Notes under the pieces: model-generated
Database searches by the model: none
The model's input: only the letters and a program-made list of their open reading frames with translations
What the model was told of the DNA's origin: nothing
In this document: positions 25,658 through 33,504 of the stretch, one piece after another
Position numbering within the stretch: the first letter of the stretch is position 1
How the letters are laid out: every line of letters starts with the position of its first letter
NCBI GenBank assembly: GCA_963846635.1
Contig: CAWJXM010000014.1
Location: forward strand, 1-64,000
Length of the DNA stretch: 64,000 bases
Direction: 5' to 3'
DNA from: AP-15 sp963846635
GTDB taxonomy: Bacteria; Pseudomonadota; Alphaproteobacteria; ATCC43930; CGMCC-115725
Translations under genes and position numbers: made by a program

Positions 25658-25680
25658 CCTGCTAGTAGTAACTTAGCAGG
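25658..25680. promoter_or_regulatory. Candidate HigA operator
   Basis: CCTGCTA-GTAGTAACT-TAGCAGG is a perfect 7-bp inverted repeat two bases upstream of the higB start codon. HigA proteins repress their own operon through such palindromes; the assignment rests on position and symmetry. Confidence 0.55.
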
Positions 25681-25719
25681 TTACACAACCCAAGTCTGTG
25701 GATTGTTCACAATCCAAGA

Positions 25720-26771
25720 TCAGCGGAATTGCGGCATCACCTCGTCGCACAGCAAACGCATCGCGCGCATGACTTTTGCGTGCGGGATCAGGCCACCGCA
25801 ATTGAGCTCGGCCAAGATGCCGTCGATGCCGAGTTCGTTCTGCAAGGCGCGCAGGCGGTCACCGACGCTGGCTGGGGTGCCGATCAGCACCTGACCCGTC
25901 AGCGCCTCGTCATAAGTCAGGTTTTCGAGCCGGTGCAGGCGCTCGGCCCGTCCCTCGATCGCCCGCGTACCGCCGCGGGACATTGAATTGCGCAGCCGTT
26001 CGGTCTGCTCGCGGTAAAAATGCATCAGGCTTTCGCGCGGCTCCTCGCGCGCCTGCGCTTCGGTCTCGGCGAGATAGGTCGGCACCCGCAGATAGACCTG
26101 GCCTCTGCCCTTGTGTCCGGCGGTCTCCCAGGCGTCGCGATACTCCCGGATCGCCGGGGCGAATTCCGAAAACGAGCCGTGGCGGGCATTCAGAAAGATC
26201 GGCAGCCCGCGCGCGCCGACGGCGGGGTAAGTGTCGGGACTGGCGGCAGCGATGCGGATCGGCGGACAGGGCTGCTGATAAGGGCTTCGGCGCGACCGAG
26301 ATGTTGTGGAAAGCTGTAATATTTGCCGTCATAGTTGACGGCGGGTTGCGACCACGCCTGCTCCAGAATGTCGAGCACTTCGACAAACCGGTCGCGGCTT
26401 TCGGCGTATGACACGCCGTAATCTTCATAGGTGCGCGGCAAGCCGCTGCGGCCGGCACCGAAAATCAGCCGACCACGGCTGATCTGGTCGACCGTCGCCG
26501 CCTCTTCGGCTAGGCGCAATGGGTGGCATAGCGGCAAGACCTGGACCGCGATCCCGATCTTGATGCGGCGGGTGCGCGCAGCGATGGCGCTGGCGATGCT
26601 GAGCGGCGCGGATAAGACCGAGCGTTTCGGGTCGAAGTGGAGTTCGGCGAGCCACATCACATCAAGGCCCAACTCTTCAGCCGCGTCGATCTGCTCGAAC
26701 GCCTCGGCAAAGCTACCGGCGTCACTGCGCCCGGGCAGTGACGGAAACTGGTGAAACATGCCGAATTCCAT
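25720..26771 (-). pseudogene. LLM-class flavin-dependent oxidoreductase, broken by two +1 insertions
   Basis: Second luciferase-like enzyme of the window, from a subgroup different from the first. The N-terminal part (MEFGMFHQFPSLPGR) has EQIDAAEELGLDVMWLAELH, LPLCHPLRLAEEAATVDQIS and GRLIFGAGRSGLPRTYEDYG. Removing one C in the CC at 26308-26309 gives FHNISVAPKP, and removing one A in the AA at 26280-26281 continues YQQPCPPIRIAAASPDTYP. The frame then reads LPIFLNARHGSFSEFAPAIR to the C-terminal GTPASVGDRLRALQNELGID. Corrected length is about 350 residues, normal for the group. The two indels lie within 30 bases, in a part that otherwise still matches the family perfectly. Confidence 0.82.
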
Positions 26772-27006
26772 GCCGACCTCCTGCTGCGAGCCGCCTGATC
26801 AAGGCGGTGCGATCATATCCGCGATTATCGTGGACTCGGGTCAATGGTTGCGCAAGCGCGCCGAGCGGTTGAACGCGGCCAATCCGGGCCGCTTGGCCAC
26901 CCCTAGCCGCTGCCGGGCCAGGGCCGGATCCCTCTGGTCCCGCGCAGCTCTACACTCTACCCTAGCACCTCGGTCTGGCGTCGGACGCTGGTGAGGAGGA
27001 ACAGGC

Positions 27007-27993
27007 ATGCAGGCGGCGATCATGGTGCCGGGAAGGGAAGGCGGAGTTTGGGACATCCGTGAGGTCCAGCGCCCGATAGTTCCGCCCGGCCATATCTTGG
27101 TGCGGGTACATGCCTCATCGCTGAACCGCGCGGAAATGCGCGCGGTACGCAATCTGCGGCTCGTCGCTGGCCAGCCGGCGCCCACGGAACGGCCAGCCGG
27201 CGGCGATGCCGCGGGCGAGGTTGTCGAACTCGGCGATGGCGTGACCGGTTTCAAGCCCGGAGATCGCGTGATGGGCCGCTGCAATGGCGGCTTCGCAGAG
27301 TATGCCTTGATCGACATGCGCGAGGCGATGCCCGCGCCCGCGGCGTTGGCCTGGGAAGAGGCGGCCGCGGTGCCGATCGTTTTTGTCGTCGTTCATGACG
27401 CGCTGTTTGCGAGTGCCCAATTGCGCCCTGGCGAGACCGTACTCGTAACGGCGGCGTCCTCGGGTGTTGGTGTCGCTACCTTGCAGCTCGCCAAGCTGAT
27501 CGGCGCCAAGGTGATCGGCACCTCGCGCTCGGCCGAAAAGATCGAGAAGTTGAAGGGATACGGGCTCGACACCGGTATCGTGACCGGCAGCGACGGCTTT
27601 GCCCAGGCGATTGGCCGGGTTGTCGGCGAGGATGGTGTCGACATGATCGTCGATAATATCGGCGGAGACGTATTTCCCGCTTGCCTGCAAGCGCTTGCCG
27701 TAGGCGGCCGATTTGTGACGATCGGGCGCATGAGCGGTGTGCTGAAGAGTGAGCTCGACCTCGATCGGCTGGCCTTGCGCCGGTTACATCTCTACGGGGT
27801 CAGCAACCGCTTACGGACACCCGGTCAACGCGCCGAATCGACAAAACGCTTTATTGCCGATCTGATGCCGGCCCTCGAGGAAGGCCGCCTTCGGCCAATT
27901 GTGGATCGCACCTTTCCGCTGAGCGAGATTGCTGCGGCACAGGCGTATATGGAAGCCGACAGGCATGTCGGCAAAGTCGTGATCCACGTTTAG
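27007..27993 (+). CDS. Zinc-free NADPH:quinone reductase-like alcohol dehydrogenase (MDR superfamily)
   Basis: Cytoplasmic medium-chain reductase of 328 residues. The N-terminal GroES-like domain has ILVRVHASSLNRAEMRAVRN and GGDAAGEVVELGDGVTGFKP followed by GDRVMG. The Rossmann domain contains GETVLVTAASSGVGVATLQL (AASSGVG nucleotide motif) and the GAKVIGTSRSAEKIEKLKGY segment with the Arg/Ser usual for NADPH binding. The structural and catalytic zinc Cys residues are absent. ATG 27007 follows GAGGAGGA at good spacing. It starts divergently from the upstream monooxygenase gene. Substrate unknown; quinones or enones are likely. Confidence 0.88.
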   Translation: MQAAIMVPGREGGVWDIREVQRPIVPPGHILVRVHASSLNRAEMRAVRNLRLVAGQPAPTERPAGGDAAGEVVELGDGVTGFKPGDRVMGRCNGGFAEYALIDMREAMPAPAALAWEEAAAVPIVFVVVHDALFASAQLRPGETVLVTAASSGVGVATLQLAKLIGAKVIGTSRSAEKIEKLKGYGLDTGIVTGSDGFAQAIGRVVGEDGVDMIVDNIGGDVFPACLQALAVGGRFVTIGRMSGVLKSELDLDRLALRRLHLYGVSNRLRTPGQRAESTKRFIADLMPALEEGRLRPIVDRTFPLSEIAAAQAYMEADRHVGKVVIHV

Positions 27994-28129
27994 CGCCTGG
28001 GCCGAAAACCGGGACGCTGCGGAAATGGCTAACCTAAGGATGAAAGATGACGTCCGTCGCTATACGGGACCAAATCCCCAGGCTTCGCCTCGACTTCACC
28101 AGGCCTTAGCGCCTGCGCATTTATGCCGA

Positions 28130-28387
28130 TCAGGCGTGTTGGTGCGGTTGATCGACGGTGCTGGCAGGTGCGGCGGTACTGGCCGCAGCAGCTGGTGGCG
28201 AAACCTGCGCTGTGGGTGCGGTGGCCGTCTCGGGCTCGTCGTCCTCCTTCATTCCCGCCTTGAACGCCTTGATGCCCTTGGCGAAATCACCCATGACTCG
28301 GGGCAGCTTCCCAGCGCCGAATAGGATCAAAACAATGGCCAAAACCACGATCCAGTGCATCAGGCTGAAAGAACCCATGATATCCAT
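28130..28387 (-). CDS. tatA: Sec-independent protein translocase subunit TatA
   Basis: Pore-forming TatA/E-type subunit of the twin-arginine translocase, 85 residues. A short N-terminal membrane helix (LMHWIVVLAIVLILFGAGKL) is followed by the FGAGKLPRVMGDFAKGIKAF hinge and amphipathic helix, the hallmark of TatA. The C-terminal tail is Ala/Pro-rich and ends in His residues. The start may be ATG 28387 or ATG 28378 (MGSFSLMHW, which matches family N-termini better). tatB and tatC are not adjacent, so this copy stands alone. Confidence 0.9.
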   Translation of the reverse strand: MDIMGSFSLMHWIVVLAIVLILFGAGKLPRVMGDFAKGIKAFKAGMKEDDEPETATAPTAQVSPPAAAASTAAPASTVDQPHQHA

Positions 28388-28481
28388 GACCCTAAACGCC
28401 GATAAAGCCGATTTCTAACGGCCCCTACCCTCGCATTGCAAGCCTAGACCCGCACCGAGCGCCGTTATCTTACGAGGTCGT

Positions 28482-29640
28482 GTGGCTCGATCGAAAGTCA
28501 AGGCTGATGCCCGCCCGGGAGCACCCATAGTGACAGACTTCCCGCCGCCATACCCCGCTGCTTGGCCGACCCGCGCGCCTGCCGATGCCAGGCTTGATCC
28601 CGCTGCAGTGGGCGCCGCTGCGCGGTACCACGCCGAGCACGAAACGCCGTGGAAACGCGATCTTGCCGAGATGGTGCTGTCCGATTTCAGCGAGCGGCCG
28701 CCATGGAACGAAACCTTGGGTCCGGTGCGGCCGCGCGGCAGGCCGAATGGCTTATTGCTGCGCGGTGGCGAGATCATCGCCGAGTGGGGCGATACGACGC
28801 AGGTCGACATGACCTTTAGCGTCGCGAAGAGTTATCTATCGATCCTCGCCGGCCTCGCCTGGGATCGCGGATTGATTGCCGATCCGCATGAGCCGGTTCG
28901 CCGCACCGTTAATGACGGCGGCTTCGACCCGCCGCACAACGACGCGATCACTTGGCACCATCTGCTGCAGCAAACCTCCGAATGGGAAGGGGTGCTGTGG
29001 GACAAGCCGGATCTGATCGATCGCAACCGTGCATCAGCCGGCAGACCCAGTACTGCGCCAAAAGGCACCCACCGCGATCTGCTGCCGCCCGGCAGCTTCT
29101 GGGAATACAACGACGTCCGCGTCAACCGGCTGAGCCTCGCCTCTGCTGCGGCTGTGGCGGCGGCCATTGCCGGAGGTGTTCCGCGAACTGGTCATGGAGC
29201 CGATCGGCGCCTCGCCCGACTGGGAATGGCACGGCTACCGCAATTCGTGGGTCGAGCTCGACGGGCGCCGGGTGCAATCGGTGTCGGGCGGCGGCCATTG
29301 GGGCGGTGGCGTCTTCATCCATGCGCGCGACCAGGCGCGGATCGGATTGATGCTGTTGCGCCGCGGCATGTGGGGAAGCCGTCGCATCCTGTCGGAAGCA
29401 TGGATCGAACGGATGCTCAAGCCTTGTCCGCTGTTCCCGCAATATGGCTATCTGTGGTGGCTCAACACCGACCGCGGGCTTTATCCGAGCGCCTCGGCCA
29501 AGAGCTATTATGCGCGCGGCGCCGGCGGCAATCTGACCTGGATCGATCCCGAGAACGATCTCGTTGCTGTCTTGCGCTGGACCGATCCCGCCGCGATGGA
29601 CGGGTTCATGAAACGCGCCATGGAAGCAATCCGCAGCTGA
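28482..29640 (+). pseudogene. Serine hydrolase of the class C beta-lactamase family, frameshifted
   Basis: Penicillin-binding-protein-fold hydrolase. The first part has PRGRPNGLLLRGGEIIAEWG, then the nucleophile motif in TFSVAKSYLSILAGLAWDRG (Ser-Val-Ala-Lys) and the Tyr-x-Asn motif in FWEYNDVRVNRLSLA. An extra base near 29141 (CTCGCC-T-CTGCTGCGG) shifts the frame. The gene continues as LLRLWRRPLPEVFRELVMEP, GGGHWGGGVFIHARDQARIG and YYARGAGGNLTWIDPENDLV to the stop at 29640. Corrected length is about 385 residues. The start is GTG 28482 or GTG 28530 (MTDFPPPYP). No clear signal peptide. Family members include esterases and amidases, and a role in drug resistance is not implied. Confidence 0.8.
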
Positions 29641-29690
29641 CGCACGCTAGTGGTGCGAACCCGACGCACGGTACCGAGGCGCCTATCACC

Positions 29691-29764
29691 GAGATTGCTT
29701 CGCTGCGCTCGAATGACCCCGCAAATGGCTGTCATTGCGAGAAGCGGAGCGACGAAGCAATCTC
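29691..29764. repeat. Inverted-repeat element (GAGATTGCTTCG...CGAAGCAATCTC)
   Basis: GAGATTGCTTCGCTGCGCTC at 29691-29710 faces its complement ending GAGCGACGAAGCAATCTC at 29764, with GAATGAC/GTCATTGCGAG at the inner ends. This GTCATTGCGAG...GAAGCAATC type of palindromic repeat is widespread in bacteria. It lies between two convergent genes and may fold into a terminator-like hairpin. Confidence 0.75.
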
Positions 29765-29837
29765 TTTGCGACAACCCATGGCGGGAATAATCTATCTGGT
29801 TCATTCCAGTAAGCGAGCGGAAGTCAGCCTTCTGCCC

Positions 29838-30284
29838 TTATTGGCTTACCAGCCGTTTGGTCATCAAAAACCGGCTCGGGGCAGGCGGCTCGCCCTCGAG
29901 TTCGGCCAGCACCTCCCAGCCCTGACGCTTGTAGAAACCAGGCGCCTGAAACGACAAGGTGGTCAGCAGCGCCCGGCTGCAGCCGCGCCGCCTTCCTTCT
30001 TCCTCGGCGGCTTTGATGATTTTGCTTCCGAGCCCCTGTTTGCGCAGGCTTTCGGGCAGAAAGAAGCGGTCGACATAGAGCAGGCCAAATGATGTCCGCC
30101 CGAGCAGCCCGCCGACGACCTCGCCGGTCTCGGGATCGGAGACGAGGATCGCGAGAGGCCGGTGATCGCGATAACCTGCCTTCGAAAAATTGTAGTCGCT
30201 GAGGCCGTCGCGGATCACCGCTTCAGCGTCGGCGGTTGGGGCATTGGTGACAACCAGGCGCGCATCGTCCACTTGCCTGATCAT
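29838..30284 (-). CDS. GNAT-family N-acetyltransferase
   Basis: About 148 residues from ATG 30284 (MIRQVDDARL), with GAGGGG upstream. Acetyl-CoA-dependent acyltransferase fold: VSDPETGEVVGGLLGRTSFG, LLYVDRFFLPESLRKQGLGS (RKQGLGS is the acetyl-CoA pyrophosphate loop), KIIKAAEEEGRRRGCSRALL and FQAPGFYKRQGWEVLAELEG near the C-terminus. It resembles the small acetyltransferases annotated as toxin or antibiotic acetyltransferases, but the substrate is unknown. 41 bases downstream of the sulfurtransferase gene on the same strand. Confidence 0.88.
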   Translation of the reverse strand: MIRQVDDARLVVTNAPTADAEAVIRDGLSDYNFSKAGYRDHRPLAILVSDPETGEVVGGLLGRTSFGLLYVDRFFLPESLRKQGLGSKIIKAAEEEGRRRGCSRALLTTLSFQAPGFYKRQGWEVLAELEGEPPAPSRFLMTKRLVSQ

Positions 30285-30325
30285 TGCGGAAATTCCCCTC
30301 TGAATGCGCGGCTTCTGCGTCGAGT

Positions 30326-31198
30326 TCAGCCGGTTTCCATCGGCAATGATGGATCGACCGCCCACTCGCTCATCGAAGCATCATAGAGCTTGACGTTGGG
30401 GTGGCCGAGCATGACGAGCGCAAACGCATCGGCGCTCGCGGCAATGCCGCCGCCGCAATAGGTGATGACCTGTTTGTCGAAGGCGCCGACCTGGTCGAAG
30501 CGCCGGCGCAGTTCGTCCGCGGGCAGAAACGCGTTGGTCGCCGGGTCGATCAGCTGCGCTGCCGGGACATTCACGCTGCCCTTGATCCGGCCCGGCCGGC
30601 CATAGGTGTTGCCGCCGGTTCCGGCATGCTGCTCGGCCGACAGCGCGTTGAGTGTGCAGACCGTGCTGTCGCCGATCCCGCGCAACACCTCGTCTTTGCC
30701 GACCATCAGCGGGCGCTCTTCGCGCAGGACGAAGTTGCCGGGCGGGCGCGGCCTTGCCGGTCCGGTCTCGACCGGCCGGCCCTCGCGGCTCCATTTCTGC
30801 CAGCCCCCATCGAGCACCGCAGCATTGTCAAACCCGAAGGTCCGCAACAGCCACCATACGCGCGTCGCCCATTGCGGGGTTGTCGTGCTGTAGGTCACGA
30901 CTTGCGTGCCCTCGCCAACCCCGAACCGGCTCATCGCTGCGGCAAAAGCCGCCGCCGAGGGCCGCATAAAGCGCAGGCGATGCGAGTTATCCGACAGATC
31001 GGCTTGAATATCGACGAATTGCGCGCCTGGAATGTGCCCTTTTTCGAAATCGGCGCGCCCCGGCACGACTTGGTAGGTGGTCTTCGGATCCGGGACCAGA
31101 TGCGTCGTGCAGTCGAGCACGCGCAAGCCGGGCTCGCCCAGCCGCCGCTCCAATGTCTCGGTGTCGATCAGATATTCGGGATGAACGGAACCCGTCAT
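30326..31198 (-). CDS. sseA: Thiosulfate / 3-mercaptopyruvate sulfurtransferase, two rhodanese domains
   Basis: Tandem-rhodanese protein of 290 residues that transfers sulfane sulfur to a thiophilic acceptor. The inactive N-terminal domain has HIPGAQFVDIQADLSDNSHR and VVTYSTTTPQWATRVWWLLR, with Ser in place of Cys. The C-terminal domain has GRIKGSVNVPAAQLIDPATN and the catalytic loop ITYCGGGIAASADAFAL. Classical 3-mercaptopyruvate enzymes have CGSGVTA and thiosulfate enzymes CRxGx(R/T), so the CGGGIAA loop leaves the donor open. The gene begins nine bases after the broken hicA-like gene. Confidence 0.85.
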   Translation of the reverse strand: MTGSVHPEYLIDTETLERRLGEPGLRVLDCTTHLVPDPKTTYQVVPGRADFEKGHIPGAQFVDIQADLSDNSHRLRFMRPSAAAFAAAMSRFGVGEGTQVVTYSTTTPQWATRVWWLLRTFGFDNAAVLDGGWQKWSREGRPVETGPARPRPPGNFVLREERPLMVGKDEVLRGIGDSTVCTLNALSAEQHAGTGGNTYGRPGRIKGSVNVPAAQLIDPATNAFLPADELRRRFDQVGAFDKQVITYCGGGIAASADAFALVMLGHPNVKLYDASMSEWAVDPSLPMETG

Positions 31199-31206
31199 GG
31201 CTCACC

Positions 31207-31427
31207 TCAAAACGCTTTGGGAAGACCGGCTTGTTTCGCTTTGGGAAGACCGGCTTGTTTCAATGTATAGTTCGCCCAATGACGCGACTTGATGAAATTG
31301 TCGACCATGAACCTTCGGTTACTGATCGGGCTATGCCAGATGTCGTGATCGCCCTTCCGTGCCGGACGAAAGTGCAGCCTTGCTCAATCAGTATCGCTTT
31401 GACGCGCGGTGTGAAATTGTCTGCCAC
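31207..31427 (-). pseudogene. hicA: HicA-like toxin, frameshifted and with a duplicated C-terminal segment
   Basis: GTG at 31427 starts MADNFTPRVKAILIEQGCTF followed by VRHGK. One A is then missing near 31355 (GGAAGGGC instead of GGAAAGGGC). Restoring it gives GDHDIWHSPISNRRFMVDNF, IKSRHWANYTLKQAGLPKA, then a second KQAGLPKA and F before the stop. GDHDIWHSP with its His is the active-site segment of HicA/YcfA mRNA interferases. The duplication comes from the 24-base tandem repeat at 31213-31260. Corrected length is 73 residues. The DUF1902 gene directly upstream would be its antitoxin partner. Confidence 0.78.
31213..31260. repeat. 24-bp tandem duplication at the 3' end of the hicA-like gene
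   Basis: CGCTTTGGGAAGACCGGCTT followed by GTTT occurs twice without a gap. On the minus strand it encodes the repeated KQAGLPKA. The repeat is in frame (24 bases), so it alone would not break the gene. Confidence 0.9.
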
Positions 31428-31466
31428 CTGGTCACCTCAGGCCCATTTATGGCCTTCGAAGTTCCG

Positions 31467-31700
31467 CTAGGCGGCCCGTCGAGCACGCTCAACGCGTTCG
31501 GCGAATACCGCAAATGGGATATCCTCGCTGCTGGAATCGAGAAGGCCGTTCTCTTTAAGCAGCTCAGGAACGACCACGCGCAATTTCTCGATTAACTCTT
31601 CAAAAGTGTCGGCGCCGGTGGCGAGGCCGGGAACATCATCGCTCGACACCACCCAAACGCCGGCCTCACCATCCCATTCGGCTTTAATACTGTAGCGCAT
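31467..31700 (-). CDS. DUF1902 / HicB-like antitoxin
   Basis: 77-residue protein starting MRYSIKAEWDGEAGVWVVSS and continuing DDVPGLATGADTFEELIEKL, the compact HicB fold that binds a HicA toxin; DUF1902 is the short version without a DNA-binding tail. ATG 31700 has GGAGGGAGGAGC upstream. The hicA-like gene starts 40 bases downstream on the same strand, so this is a two-gene toxin-antitoxin unit. With the toxin frameshifted, the antitoxin alone is intact. Confidence 0.85.
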   Translation of the reverse strand: MRYSIKAEWDGEAGVWVVSSDDVPGLATGADTFEELIEKLRVVVPELLKENGLLDSSSEDIPFAVFAERVERARRAA

Positions 31701-31747
31701 CGTTGCTCCTCCCTCCGCTTTTTATTTGGCCAGGGGTGGTGCGATTG

Positions 31748-33169
31748 CTACCCGCGGCCTGGAAGCGAAGCGGCAATCGTCGGGCGCTGACGGTGGAATT
31801 CGGTCGCCTGTTCGAAAGCATGACCGACCCGCATGACTCCGGCCTCATCGAACGGTTTCCCGGCGATCTGAAAGGCGAGCGGCAACCCGTCCTCGAACCC
31901 GATCGGCACCGAGAGTGCCGGCGAGCCGGTCAGGTTGTAGGGGCCGGTATAGGAGGCGCGCTCGAACGTCGAATAAGTTGGGATCGCGTCGATCCGCGGC
32001 GCCGGGCCGGTCGAATTGGCCGAGACCACGACATCCACATCCTCGAGGGCACGCGCGAACTCGATGCAAAGTTCGCGCCGCTGGCGCGTCGCCTCGACAT
32101 AATCGGCGGCACTCAGGAACGCGCCGAGCGCGATGCGGGCGAACATGTGATGGCCGAAATCCTGCGGCCGCTCACGAAAATCCTTTTCGTGCAGCGCATA
32201 GGCCTCGGCCAGCATGATCAGCCGGTTGGCGTCGATGTAGTCGACCAGCGGCGACAATTTTACCTCTACCAGGCGAGCGCCCAGGCTCTCCAAGGTGCGA
32301 CATGCGGCGTCGAACGCTGCGGTATAGGCGGCGCTCGGCGCGCTGTCGGGGCCGAAATCCCCGACCGCGTCATGTTCGTGAAAATGACGGACGACGCCGA
32401 TCTTGAGGCCGTCGAGCCGCGAACTCAGCGCCGCGCGATAGTCCGGCACCGGAATATCGGCCGAGGCGGGGTCGAGCGGATCGTAGCCGGCCAGCGCCTG
32501 CATCATGATCGCGCAATCCTCGACCGTCCGGGTCAACGGCCCGCAATGGTCGAGCGTGTATGACAGTGGAAACACCCCGCGGCGGCTGACCCGGCCATAG
32601 GTCGGCTTGAGCCCGACGATGCCGCAATAGGCGGCGGGACCGCGGATCGAGCCGCCGGTGTCCGAGCCCATGGCACCGGCGCACAGGCCTGCCGCGACCG
32701 CGACCGCCGACCCGCTCGACGATCCCGCCGGATAATGCGCGGTGTTCCACGGATTGCGCGCGGGCTGGAACGGCAGCGTGAAATCGGGGCCGCCGATAGC
32801 GAATTCGTGCGTCTCCTGCTTGCCGAGCAGAATGGCGCCGGCCGCGCGCAGCCGTACCCAGGTTTCGGCGTCCTCCTCGGGCACGTGGTTGAGATAACGC
32901 CGTGAACCGGCGGTCGTGCGGATGCCGCGCGTCTTGTAGATGTCTTTGAGGCCGATCGGGATCCCATAAAGCGGCCCGCGGCTGCCTCTTGTGCCGAGCT
33001 CGCGCGCCGCGGCAAGCGCCTGATCGCGCGTCACCAGGACAAAGCTGTGCAATTCGCCATCGAGTGCGGCGATGCGGTCGAGATAGGCCTCGGTCAACGC
33101 TAACGGCGACAAACTGCCGTCGGCAATGGCGCGGCTTGCCTCGGCAATCGTTAGCTGGGTCGGGTCCAT
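31748..33169 (-). CDS. Amidase, amidase-signature family
   Basis: 473-residue hydrolase of the GatA/AtzE/FAAH fold. The Ser-Ser-Lys triad is in place: Lys75 in GIPIGLKDIYKTRGIRTTAG, the cis-Ser in YPAGSSSGSAVAVAAGLCAG (about 150-152), and the nucleophile Ser174 in GSDTGGSIRGPAAYCGIVGL. LKPTYGRVSRRGVFPLSYTL follows as in most family members. ATG 33169 shares one base with the stop of the small upstream gene (TGATG), so the two are translationally coupled. That pairing resembles AtzE with AtzG or GatA with GatC, where a small subunit completes the enzyme. Substrate unknown; no gatB is present. Confidence 0.88.
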   Translation of the reverse strand: MDPTQLTIAEASRAIADGSLSPLALTEAYLDRIAALDGELHSFVLVTRDQALAAARELGTRGSRGPLYGIPIGLKDIYKTRGIRTTAGSRRYLNHVPEEDAETWVRLRAAGAILLGKQETHEFAIGGPDFTLPFQPARNPWNTAHYPAGSSSGSAVAVAAGLCAGAMGSDTGGSIRGPAAYCGIVGLKPTYGRVSRRGVFPLSYTLDHCGPLTRTVEDCAIMMQALAGYDPLDPASADIPVPDYRAALSSRLDGLKIGVVRHFHEHDAVGDFGPDSAPSAAYTAAFDAACRTLESLGARLVEVKLSPLVDYIDANRLIMLAEAYALHEKDFRERPQDFGHHMFARIALGAFLSAADYVEATRQRRELCIEFARALEDVDVVVSANSTGPAPRIDAIPTYSTFERASYTGPYNLTGSPALSVPIGFEDGLPLAFQIAGKPFDEAGVMRVGHAFEQATEFHRQRPTIAASLPGRG

Positions 33170-33369
33170 CACGATTTCTCCGCCCTCGGATGCACAAAAA
33201 TATGCGCCGGCTCGGCAGCGCGGTCGCGCGGTCGCCGCACGCTCTGCTTCATGCGCTCGACAAAACGATAGCCTTGCTGCAGCTCGTCGAATTGCTCAGG
33301 GGTCAACTTTAACCCCGCCTCTTCGACCAATATCGCGAAGCACTCGGCTGAAATCGGTTCTTCGGGCAT
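33169..33369 (-). CDS. Small amidase-associated protein (possible AtzG/GatC-like subunit)
   Basis: 66-residue, helix-forming, charged protein from ATG 33369: MPEEPISAECFAILVEEAGL, then KLTPEQFDELQQGYRFVERM and KQSVRRPRDRAAEPAHIFVH. An earlier in-frame start would run through the palindromic repeat. The stop overlaps the amidase start (TGATG). Small partners of this size stabilise and complete some amidase-signature enzymes, which is the likely role here. Sequence similarity to AtzG (DUF4089) is only general, so the name is an inference from size, pattern and coupling. Confidence 0.65.
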   Translation of the reverse strand: MPEEPISAECFAILVEEAGLKLTPEQFDELQQGYRFVERMKQSVRRPRDRAAEPAHIFVHPRAEKS

Positions 33370-33404
33370 TATCCTTCTCTCTCTACGCGCTTTTGTGTTG
33401 GTTT

Positions 33405-33493
33405 GCCCCTCACCCCAACCCTCTCCCCGCAAGCGGGGCGAGGGAGATCGCGTTCGAGCCCCTCGCCCCGCGACAGCGGGGAGGGTGAGGGGC
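33405..33493. repeat. Large palindromic repeat between two minus-strand genes
   Basis: Outer arms GCCCCTCACCC (33405-33415) and GGGTGAGGGGC (33483-33493) enclose two further hairpins, CCCCGCAAGCGGGG and CCCCGCGACAGCGGGG. The element overlaps the possible N-terminal extension of the small amidase-associated gene. A degenerate relative forms the 3' end of tetR. Confidence 0.8.
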
Positions 33494-33504
33494 GGGTATA
33501 CGAG

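Noticed and set aside
33405..33493. Possible CRISPR-like array because of repeated GC-rich hairpins
   Set aside because: The units are palindromes of unequal spacing without spacers; it is a REP-type element.
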